Origin: Pythium myriotylum
Taxonomy: Eukaryota; Oomycota; Peronosporomycetes; Pythiales; Pythiaceae
Assembly (NCBI GenBank): GCA_023091665.1
Contig: JALJCQ010000017.1
Coordinates: forward strand, 868,001 to 932,000
DNA: 64,000 nt
Direction: 5' to 3'
In this document: piece after piece, positions 8,964 through 16,926 of the stretch
How positions within the stretch are numbered: position 1 is the stretch's first letter
Layout of the letters: every line of letters begins with the position of its first letter
Translations under genes and position numbers: made by a program
Notes under the pieces: generated by a model
What the model saw: the letters and a program-made list of their open reading frames with translations, nothing else
The model's database searches: none
Told to the model about the DNA's origin: nothing

Positions 8964-9252
8964 TAGTGCTATGTTGGCGTCAAACTCACGAATGAAGAAG
9001 GGCAAGGCAGGCAATGGGATGGTTCGGTCCCCATGATGACGGGTCCCAGATGTCGCGAACCAAGACGCTGTCCCTGGGAATCCACGGGCGTCCATGAAGG
9101 ATACACCTAGAATCCAATGGCTGGAAGGCCAACGAACTTCTGGCCGCATCATCGGCAGTACGACCGGCGAAGGGTTTGTGGAGAGGAGCCTTCGGCGTCA
9201 CCGTGGATCCATCGCTTACATTCTGTCTCCCTCGCTCCGACTGCCAACAACC

Positions 9253-9822
9253 ATGCAAGTGGTTCTCACCACTGCCGTTGCTGTCTTGCTCTTCGCCGCG
9301 CGAGTATCTTGCGACGCGAGTGATCCGCCGTACCTCATCCGCCGCGAAACCTCGACCACGCCGGGAAAATCCTGGGATCTCAGCACGTGCATCATGCCCA
9401 AGAACGCTTACAACAAGACCTGGGAGATTGGGCACTTCTTTATCAAGCAAAACCTCAAAGGCTGCACCACCTACAACGAACGGTTCCCGTGGGTCCGCCT
9501 CAACTCGTATCGCTCGGGCGGTTACTCGAGATCCCACTGGAAGTACATCGAGCAGTGGTGGGACTACGACGACTGTCTCAACAAGGGCTGGCTGTACTAC
9601 GCGCGGGACGGCAAGACTCTCATTGCCAAGGCCGAAGAATACACGCTGATCGACCACACCCACTACCCATGGTGCGCGACGCACGGCTACCAGAGTGGCG
9701 GCCTGCGGGGATACCAGTGGGACTACTGCATCAACTGCACCATGGTGATCAAGCTGCCGCCTCCAGGCGCAACAACCGCGGCACCGGAGCCGACCACCAC
9801 GGACAAGAACATCCAGGCATGA
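9253..9822 (+). CDS. Secreted six-cysteine family protein 7 (subfamily B)
   Basis: A 189-residue protein. The signal peptide MQVVLTTAVAVLLFAARVSC sets the start; the frame is open 53 codons further upstream. The domain has six cysteines with WDLSTC, RFPWVRLNSYRSGG, HWKYIEQWW, WLYYARDGKTLIAK, WCATHGYQSGG, RGYQWDYCINC. A Pro/Thr-rich tail (PPPGATTAAPEPTTTDK) follows the last Cys, unlike subfamily A. A sequon (NCT) overlaps the last Cys. It is the first plus-strand gene of the cluster. Confidence 0.87.
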   Translation: MQVVLTTAVAVLLFAARVSCDASDPPYLIRRETSTTPGKSWDLSTCIMPKNAYNKTWEIGHFFIKQNLKGCTTYNERFPWVRLNSYRSGGYSRSHWKYIEQWWDYDDCLNKGWLYYARDGKTLIAKAEEYTLIDHTHYPWCATHGYQSGGLRGYQWDYCINCTMVIKLPPPGATTAAPEPTTTDKNIQA

Positions 9823-10321
9823 TCAACGATCAAGGAACTGGTTATCGAGAAAAGTTCTAGATATACAGCTACGACGTTCAAGGTGATTGGAAATTCAATG
9901 GATCTATGCCTAGAACCATGGCCGAATGCGGCCAGCTTCCTTAGCGAGCTAGGGCCATCCACATGTGACACCTATCCTACGCTTGTAAGAGACGCAGTTC
10001 GTAGTTGGGCTCGCAGGATCTTCCAAGCTACTATAGCCAAGTATTTACCGCATCATACGGAGTGCCGGCCTCCTAATTGTGAGGTTCGAGTAGATTCTTG
10101 CCATAAACAATTCCTTTTCGTGGCGAAGCTGGACCTCACGTCTTCTGGCTGCGCCTGGTTTCTCTTTTGCCATCCACGCAGTGAGCTGCCAGCGTCTTCT
10201 CGGACGAGTCTTCCAAGGGATCTGACACGACAACTCACCCTCGTCATACACGGTGGATTGTGAGCAGAGCATCTGGTCCTACCCAGTGCATGGTCATTAT
10301 CCGACTTCCATCAGGCTCAGC
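9823..10321. other. Intergenic
   Basis: No gene recognised; open frames on both strands between 9883 and 10272 are mutually overlapping and carry no family signal. Confidence 0.45.
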
Positions 10322-10832
10322 ATGCTCTTTGGCGACTCTACAAGGTTCCACAGCTTACTCTTAGCTGCTGCGACATCGTTGGTCTCTGCTACCGACGTCT
10401 CGTCCTCGTTCCGACCTACGAACCTTACGATTAGCAACCGATTGCTGGAGGACAAGGACCCCACGACGTGCGTTCCTCCCGCCAACAGCGTGGCAGGCGA
10501 TTGGTTCTACCAGAGCCCATACAACCCGACCTATACCGGCTGCACGTCTGACTTTGACGACAAAGGCCCATGGAAGATGCTGAACGCGTATCGCTCCGGT
10601 GGGTGGAAGGGCACCCACTGGAAGTACATCGAGTATGGAGACACAAGTCGCTGTCTCAAGAACTGGCTGTACTACGACTCGTGCAACGAAAGAAAGTCTT
10701 CGGCAGCAACGACCCGACTTTCCACTCGCCGGTGGCGCTGTTTGTGGGCAGAATACAGGTGCTGAGGTCCCAGGACTTCGTGTACTTCGTAGTCGTGAGA
10801 TTGCGGAGGAGGATCGGCGGTGGTTTTTCATC
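10322..10832 (+). pseudogene. Secreted six-cysteine family gene 8, truncated by an inverted duplication
   Basis: The frame starts MLFGDSTRFHSLLLAAATSL (signal-like) and follows the subfamily B pattern through WFYQSPYNP, GPWKMLNAYRSGG, HWKYIEYGDTSRC and NWLYYDS. At 10681 the sequence switches abruptly to the reverse complement of 11070-11221 of gene 9 (151 of 152 bases identical). The frame then reads nonsense for 28 codons and stops at 10763-10765. The C-terminal blocks with the last three cysteines are missing and I do not find them downstream. A truncated product with a signal peptide and three cysteines could still be made, but a folded family domain could not. Confidence 0.9.
10681..10832 (-). 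repeat. 152-base inverted copy of gene 9 (left arm)
   Basis: Reverse complement of 11070-11221 with a single difference (10718 versus 11184). The arms are separated by 237 bases. Confidence 0.95.
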
Positions 10833-11015
10833 AGTGCATCTTGAGCCTCTCCTCTAACGAGCGAACGACGCAGTGAGAGACGGCAGAATTTTGTGGTGGA
10901 CATTGTGAGCCACAACTTGTCGCCCACTGATGATGGGGCCGTAGATCTCTCGATGGTGGACCTACGTCAGTTTGCCAACGGTTAGTGTGCAACTGGTCGT
11001 CATCTACATCACACC

Positions 11016-11591
11016 ATGCGTCAAGCGATCGTCGCCGCGTTCTCGGCGTTGACCTACGTGGTGGCTGGCGATGAAAAACCACCGCCGATCCTCCTCCGCA
11101 ATCTCACGACTACGAAGTACACGAAGTCCTGGGACCTCAGCACCTGTATTCTGCCCACAAACAGCGCCACCGGCGAGTGGAAAATCGGGTCGTTGCTGCC
11201 GAAGACTTTCTTTCGTTGCACAGACCACGACGACCAGTTCCCCTGGATCCGACTCAAGACGTACCGCTCTGGGGGGTGGAAGTTCAGACACTGGAAGTAC
11301 CTCGACGATGACACCGACACCTCGCGCTGCATGAAGGACTGGCTTTATTACGACAGAGACGGCACGACCCTTATCGCGAAGGTTGAAGGGTACTCGACGA
11401 CACTCAGAGACCGAGATTCCAGGCCGTGGTGTGCTACGTGGACGTACCAGAGCGGCGGGAAGCGAGGATATCAATGGGACTACTGCACCAATTGTACTAT
11501 GGTGGTCACACATCCGGGTCCCGACTCGCTGACGGAGAAGGAGACACCCGAGCCGACACTCAAGACCAAGATCACGCAGGAAAGGTCCTAG
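11016..11591 (+). CDS. Secreted six-cysteine family protein 9 (subfamily B)
   Basis: A 191-residue protein with signal peptide MRQAIVAAFSALTYVVAG. Blocks are WDLSTCILPTNS, TFFRC, FPWIRLKTYRSGG, HWKYLDDDTDTSRC, WLYYDRDGTTLIAK, WCATWTYQSGG, RGYQWDYCTNC, then a hydrophilic Thr/Glu/Pro-rich tail. It is the closest relative of gene 7 and the source (or recipient) of the inverted block inside gene 8; that block spans codons 19-69, from just after the signal peptide to Cys 69. If transcription of gene 8 reads through, the RNA would fold into a 152-base-pair stem with this gene. Confidence 0.88.
   Translation: MRQAIVAAFSALTYVVAGDEKPPPILLRNLTTTKYTKSWDLSTCILPTNSATGEWKIGSLLPKTFFRCTDHDDQFPWIRLKTYRSGGWKFRHWKYLDDDTDTSRCMKDWLYYDRDGTTLIAKVEGYSTTLRDRDSRPWCATWTYQSGGKRGYQWDYCTNCTMVVTHPGPDSLTEKETPEPTLKTKITQERS
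11070..11221 (+). repeat. 152-base inverted duplication (right arm)
   Basis: Lies wholly within the coding region of gene 9; partner of 10681-10832. Confidence 0.95.
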
Positions 11592-12295
11592 ATGCCGAGC
11601 TACGTAGGAGAACTGTCAGCTGAACTACGTCGACGTTTATTTTGTCGGGGTAATCCTCTCTGCATAACCATAGAATGATCCTCCATTGATCAGTGATAAA
11701 GAAGCACGGCATTGCCGTGAGCTCAATCCCAGAAAGTCTGTATGAGTCTCCATCTTGTCCTAACGATACGACGAGAATTGGAACGAACAGCGTTGCATCC
11801 ATGAAAGCTGATCAGGCTGACGTCAGGAGTAGGTTCGATCACGTGTCAAGGTGTCGTGGGGTTGATTTCACTCTGAGGCACAGCATTCTTCCCAATGGGA
11901 AGCCCACGCAGTTCTGCATGGTCATGCTTTTGTACAAGTCCAATTCCATACACTCTTTCACTCGACTTCAGAACATGAAAGATCGAATGTGTCGAAGCAA
12001 CATCTTGATCAACTATGGAAGGGAGGCTATCCTTCTGGCGGGAAGATACTGTATCAGAAATTTCCCCGGCAGCGTGGTCTCAATAAATCAGAGGGACACC
12101 GGTGACTTGCCGCGTGTCTGCTGGTCACGCGCGTGGCTGCGAGAGAGCGGCCCCATCCCACGAGCACGTGACAAGTCTTCCCGTTCGGTCTGATAATCGC
12201 ACGCCAGTCATGCCCAATCCCTCTTGAACCTGCGCGATGGAAAATCCACACGAGCTCTGTAGGAATGCAGTCAATGAGAATGCCACACAGCGCCT
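11592..12295. other. Intergenic
   Basis: An open frame at 11693-12193 has no signal peptide, motif or paralogue in the window; I do not call it. No repeat seen. Confidence 0.4.
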
Positions 12296-12308
12296 TCATT
12301 TCCCATTT
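12296..12308 (+). promoter_or_regulatory. Inr-like core promoter of gene 10
   Basis: TCATTTCCCATTT, 27-39 bases before the start codon, fits the oomycete Inr/FPR consensus closely. Confidence 0.6.
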
Positions 12309-12334
12309 CCTCTTCTTTGCAACTTTTCTCAAGT

Positions 12335-12847
12335 ATGAAGGCCGTTCTATTCACCGTCGTGACCGCCGTGCTGCTCGTCGCGTCTCCAGTCTCCGCCGTC
12401 GACTCCGAACTCCCATTTTCCGCGCCCAATGCGACGGCCACCCCGCATGGCAGTATCAACGCTCAATCTTTTCTCATTTGCACGCAGCCATCGGGATCTC
12501 CGTCGCAGTGGTGGTACCAGACGTACTCGTACGGGCCTTTGGACTGCTCGAAGGTGGACTCTAACAGCGAGTGGTCGATGCTCCGCGCGTACCGCTCAGG
12601 AGGCACCCAGAACGTGCACTGGAAATACACAGACGACCAGAATGACAGTGCGTGCTTGACCAACTGGACCTACTACACCTCTGACGGTCAGACCTCGCAA
12701 GGTGTGATCGCCCGCACAACGACGCAGGGCGACTCACGAAGGTGGTGCGCGCTACCAGTCTACCGTCAAGGTGGTGTCATGGGCAAGCAGTGGGCATACT
12801 GTAGTTGCAGGAACTGGTCGCCTCCTAGCACGGGCGCGAGGAACTAA
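12335..12847 (+). CDS. Secreted six-cysteine family protein 10 (subfamily A)
   Basis: A 170-residue protein beginning MKAVLFTVVTAVLLVASPVS (signal peptide, cut near VSA). It belongs to subfamily A by RTTTQGDSRRWCALPVYRQG and GKQWAYCSC, although it sits on the plus strand beside subfamily B genes. The domain has WWYQTYSYGPLDC, EWSMLRAYRSGG, HWKYTDDQNDSAC and NWTYYTSDG. The tail is short and Pro/Arg-rich. The Inr-like element supports the start at 12335 over the in-frame codon six positions upstream. A MITE begins 57 bases after the stop. Confidence 0.88.
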   Translation: MKAVLFTVVTAVLLVASPVSAVDSELPFSAPNATATPHGSINAQSFLICTQPSGSPSQWWYQTYSYGPLDCSKVDSNSEWSMLRAYRSGGTQNVHWKYTDDQNDSACLTNWTYYTSDGQTSQGVIARTTTQGDSRRWCALPVYRQGGVMGKQWAYCSCRNWSPPSTGARN

Positions 12848-12904
12848 GAGACTGTAATGTTCGCCAGTGTTTTCCAAACATCCTTCTTTCACACTCAGCC
12901 ATTA

Positions 12905-13506
12905 GGGGGTTTCAGAGTTGCGATTTTTCACCAGAAATCTTTGCGAGAAATCACACCAGAAATCACTCGAGAAACCGACTCTTTTGTTTCAGTTGGAAGA
13001 GCAAGAAAATCGTGAACTAGAGACACACCAAAAGTTGACTCCCCTCCATCGGTTCCAATTCTCTATAAATCCATGGATCACTTTTGGACAGACCGCTCAG
13101 CAACGTCATTCTCCGCGAACCCAGACAAACAGAAGCAACCAGCAACGCCGTCTTGCCGCCAACGCGCGAGGCACGCGGCAAGGTCGAGCTCGGAGACAGG
13201 GACTGCTGATCTGATAAGTACGAGGCGTGCGCCATGCTGCTAACGCCATCAATCGCTTCGGTTGCCGCCGAGATGACGTTTGTTTGCTTGGGGAGGGCGA
13301 TCTGCAAGGGTTGCGAAAGGAAAACACTCGGATAATTTATATAACTACCAAATTCGATCGATCATTTTGAGGAGGAAAGAGAGTAATTTCTCGCTGGCAA
13401 GAAATCGCGTTCAAGAAAAGCACCTCCCGAGGTGCTTTTCTTGGAGTCTTTTCTTGCAAGAAATGATGCGAAAAACACGCTGTCAAAATCCAACTCTGAA
13501 ACCCCC
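12905..13506. mobile_element. MITE with 16-base perfect terminal inverted repeats
   Basis: GGGGGTTTCAGAGTTG at the left end is matched exactly by CAACTCTGAAACCCCC at the right, bounding 602 bases with no transposase frame. The flanks are TTA (left) and TTT (right); a TWA-type target would point to PIF/Harbinger, but one flank base differs, so the superfamily is uncertain. Inside lie many AAGAAA/TTTCTT blocks and, at 13412-13443, a perfect 15-base-pair stem with a 2-base loop. Confidence 0.8.
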
Positions 13507-14020
13507 TTTTTGTACACATGGCATATTTCGATACTTCGAGATACCATCCACGAAATATTATGGAGTGCCTTTTGGTGACTTGCCGTTAGAAAGCGTCCAC
13601 GACTCCGTGAAGTGTCCATAGCCGACCGGGCAGTCAAGGCCGATTAGTGATATTGGTGCCATCCAATCATGGCTCCATCGTCATCACTTCAACATCGAGG
13701 TTGATTGACACGGTGGCAGACGATCACGTGCTCCCCGAAACGAGCAACTAAATGGCGTTCGCGTGACTATGAGATGCCCGTCAGGTTTCCGAATGGAGTC
13801 GCGCTGCTCAAGATTGGATGGTACCGATGACGAATACTATGTTCACTAATCGATGGCGATGTTAACGACGAGTGAACACTCGTCTCACGTAGCCTCCTTG
13901 ATCCCCCCCCCCCCCCCCCCCCAATTTCTGCTTCTTATCTTCTGACCAAGTCACTTCCCAATCTACCAAGCAATCGCCACTACCAGCACCCTCTCCAAGA
14001 TCAAACGACCGCAAGTGACC
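13507..14020. other. Intergenic, 5' region of first OYE gene
   Basis: Contains a run of 20 C (13903-13922) and an Inr-like TCACTTCCCAATCTACC at 13951-13967, 54-70 bases before the ATG. No other gene seen. Confidence 0.6.
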
Positions 14021-15162
14021 ATGGCCTCCGCCGTTGCTGACCACAAGCTCTTCACTCCACTAACGCTCGGCAAAGACCTCACGCTCAAGAACCGAGTGAT
14101 CTTCGGCCCGCTCACGCGCTCGAGAAACGACCCGAATACACGCGCACCGTGGGAAATTCAGCAAGTCTACTACGAGCAGCGGGCCGGCGCCGGCCTCATC
14201 ATCTCCGAAGGATGCGTCGTCAGTGCGCAAGGGTATGGCTGGTTCGGATCGCCAGCATTGTACACGGAGCAGCACGCCGAGGCCTGGAAGAAGGTGACTG
14301 ACCGCGTCCACGCCAAGGGGGGCAAGATCTTTGTGCAGCTCTGGCATATCGGCCGCCAGGGCCACTCGTCGTTCAACTCGCAACAAGAGATAGTCGCCCC
14401 GTCGGCCATCGCCATGTCAGGCGGTCGCCTACGCAACAGCGACGGCGAACATGTCCCATTCGAGACGCCTCGCGCACTTGAGACCCACGAAAATGCCGGG
14501 GTCATTGAGGGTTTCCGCAAGAGCGCAGAGCTCGCCAAGTTGGCAGGTTTCGATGGCGTCGAGATCCACGGTGCCAACGGATACTTGCTCGACCAGTTCC
14601 TGCAGTCGGTCACGAACCGGCGCACGGACCAGTATGGCGGCTCGATCGAAAACCGGGCGAGACTGCTGCTCGAGATCACCGATGCGATCTTGAAGGTCTG
14701 GTCAGCGCATCGCATCGGCGTGCGTCTGTCGCCGAACAGTGCGTTCGCCGATATGGGCTCGAACGAAAACTACGACGACTGCGTGTACGTTATGCAACAG
14801 CTCAGCTCTCGCGGACTCGGATACCTTGCAATGCTCGATGGCTCGGGTTTCCCGCTACCGCACCACGACAAAGGTCGTCTCGTGACGGCATTCGACGCCA
14901 AGACCCATTTCAAAGGGGTTGTCTTTGCGGGAAACGGCTACACACGCGACACGGCCGAGGGCGTGGTCCGCAGTGGTGCAGCCGACGCCGTGCTCTTCGG
15001 ACGCGCGTACATCGCGAACCCAGACTTGGCGGAGCGCTTCCAGAACGACTGGCCATTGGCGCCGCTGCCTCCTCGCGATCTGTGGTGGGATCCAGCCCTT
15101 GGCGGCGAGGGATACATCACCTTCCTAGCGTACAAGGAGCAGAAACCTGTCGCAGAGAACGA

Positions 15163-15166
<4 letters not shown>
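14021..15166 (+). CDS. Old Yellow Enzyme family flavin oxidoreductase 1 (OPR-like)
   Basis: A 381-residue member of the FMN-dependent Old Yellow Enzyme/12-oxophytodienoate reductase family, the usual length. It should reduce activated C=C bonds using NAD(P)H; the natural substrate cannot be read from sequence. Visible: FGPLTRSR near residues 28-35 (FMN Thr), QLWHIGR near 105-111, and the substrate-anion site H183-x-x-N186-x-Y188 in EIHGANGYL, then TDQYGGSIENR and the C-terminal FMN phosphate region FGRAYIANPDL. The start MASAV is the first ATG after the Inr. It is the most divergent copy: SEGCVVSAQG replaces the TEATGISEQG seen elsewhere. A (GA)n run begins at the last base of the stop codon. 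Confidence 0.93.

Positions 15167-15239
<73 letters not shown>
15166..15239 (+). repeat. (AG)37 microsatellite
   Basis: About 37 dinucleotide units starting on the final base of the OYE stop codon and forming the beginning of its 3' untranslated region. Confidence 0.95.
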
Positions 15240-15241
<2 letters not shown>

Positions 15242-15932
15242 GTTGTCAACAACACATTCTACTGTGGTTGCAATCTCATTCCTGGCTTCCTGAGGATGAC
15301 GACACCTCGACGTGATCCCCTTTGGAATGCAATTCTTTTCTTAGATCGCAAAGATCCACTCGCTAGGCAGATCTTCCAGCTTTGGCAGATCTTCCATCAC
15401 CAGAAAGACGCCACGCTGCCACGTGGAGGGAGACCATCTTCGTGAACTAGCTGAGCGCACGTGGCGTCTCCAGTTAACGTCGTTCAAAGAAGGAAGAAAG
15501 CGAAATGGTCGCCAGTCAACTCATTCGCGAGAACAGTGTGGACTACAGCTTGACACCTGGGGTTCACGACAGGTCAGCAAAAGCTCCCCATCATCCAACT
15601 GACCCGAAGGATCTATTTTCAACCAATCACATCAGCCGAATCGTGCCCACGTAAGAACGGTCCAGAAGACCATCACTCTCGCTGACGACCCTATTTCTAT
15701 TGTATCCAATGATATCTCATTTACACATCTATTTATCCAATGAACAGATCATAAGGTTTTATCCCTTCCCACAAGGTTTTAGAAGCCCTCTTCCAGGATA
15801 GCCATGGCAGCACTTCAACGGATCCCCCACGAGGCATGGAGTCCTGAGTGCCTCGGGAGAAGCCATTTCGAGACTTTTTCTACGCACGACTAGCTCCCCA
15901 ACAGCTCCATCCCACCACAGCACTCGACGAGC
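15240..15932. other. Intergenic
   Basis: No gene recognised between the microsatellite and the next coding region. Confidence 0.45.
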
Positions 15933-16901
15933 ATGTTGCTGGCCCAGGCGTCCATGCGACCGCGGACTCGCGAGCCCGTGACAGTATCGGAGACCGTCGA
16001 GTCCCGCGTGTTGCGACGTGGCTCGCTGTCAAGCCATAGTGGGCGCGACGGACAGAGAGAGAGCGAGAGCGAGGCGTTAACTCTTTTGAACGAACACCAG
16101 CGACCGCTTTCGCGACGCGTGTCCAAGAACTGTGCTAATATCAAGAAGTTTGGCAGCCGCTTGTTCATCCGACGACGCCAGCGACAGGCCGAACGCATCG
16201 TGATCGACGACGTCGAACGCATGCGCCAGGCGCTCGTTGCGATGGACGAACGACTCACGCTGCTCGACTCGATCACTGTGAGCATGCGGCAGAATGCCGA
16301 GGCTGCAGCGATGGAAATGGTCTCGACCTACTTCCACTACATGAAGCACGGACTCAATCCGAGTGAAGTTGCGCGCGACCGTGAGATCACCAAGCCGTTC
16401 CTTGAGTCGACCATGACTCCAGATCTCAAGTGCCAAGACTTTATCGGGCTCGACAATTTTTTCAAGCAGTGGGAGTACGTGACCAAGTACCATGCCGAGG
16501 TGAATATGGTGAACACGATGATGACACCGCTCCCTGTCGAAAGCGACACGTACGGGAACGACGTGCTTGTCATTAAGTGCACCGGGGTCACCTATTGTCG
16601 GATTTCGAGGCAGACGTTGGAAAATTTCTTCCCGCATATCATCCAGAACGAAGAGCTCGTCCAGTGCCTGATCAACAAACAATATGGCTACGGTTACACG
16701 ATGATCCAGCACATCAACAGCAAGGGCAAAGTATTTCAGTTCGAGTCGAGCATTGATCTCACGTCGGCGCTGCTCAACTTACTGAGTGACCCCCGCATCA
16801 CACTCCAAATGATCGAGTCGTCGATGTGGACGAAGGGCGGCAACCTGCGAGGTGAAGTCCAGGAGGAGCAAATCACAATAGAGAATGGGTATTTAGTGTG
16901 A
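15933..16901 (+). CDS. bZIP-like protein with NTF2-like C-terminal domain (oomycete type)
   Basis: A 322-residue protein. Residues about 70-115 are Arg-rich and then amphipathic (RRRQRQAERIVIDDVERMRQ), resembling a degenerate basic region and short zipper. The remainder (STYFHYMKHGLNPSEVARD, FLESTMTPDLKCQDFIGLDN, QWEYVTKYHAEV, TLENFFPHIIQNEELVQCLI) follows the pattern of the SnoaL/NTF2-like domain that oomycete bZIP proteins carry after the zipper. The basic region lacks a clear N-x7-R core, so DNA binding is doubtful. The N-terminal 65 residues are low complexity, and an upstream exon cannot be excluded. It is convergent with the protease gene, 25 bases apart. Confidence 0.6.
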   Translation: MLLAQASMRPRTREPVTVSETVESRVLRRGSLSSHSGRDGQRESESEALTLLNEHQRPLSRRVSKNCANIKKFGSRLFIRRRQRQAERIVIDDVERMRQALVAMDERLTLLDSITVSMRQNAEAAAMEMVSTYFHYMKHGLNPSEVARDREITKPFLESTMTPDLKCQDFIGLDNFFKQWEYVTKYHAEVNMVNTMMTPLPVESDTYGNDVLVIKCTGVTYCRISRQTLENFFPHIIQNEELVQCLINKQYGYGYTMIQHINSKGKVFQFESSIDLTSALLNLLSDPRITLQMIESSMWTKGGNLRGEVQEEQITIENGYLV

Positions 16902-16926
16902 GCTCGACGTTTGTATAGTATTCGGA

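Noticed and set aside
11693..12193. 166-codon plus-strand frame in the six-Cys cluster
   Set aside because: It has no signal peptide, motif, paralogue or promoter element; composition looks non-coding.
12904..13507. Assigning the MITE to PIF/Harbinger
   Set aside because: The flanks TTA and TTT differ by one base, so the target duplication is unproven.
15166..15239. Frames giving long Arg-Glu or Leu-Ser runs
   Set aside because: Translations of the (AG)n microsatellite.
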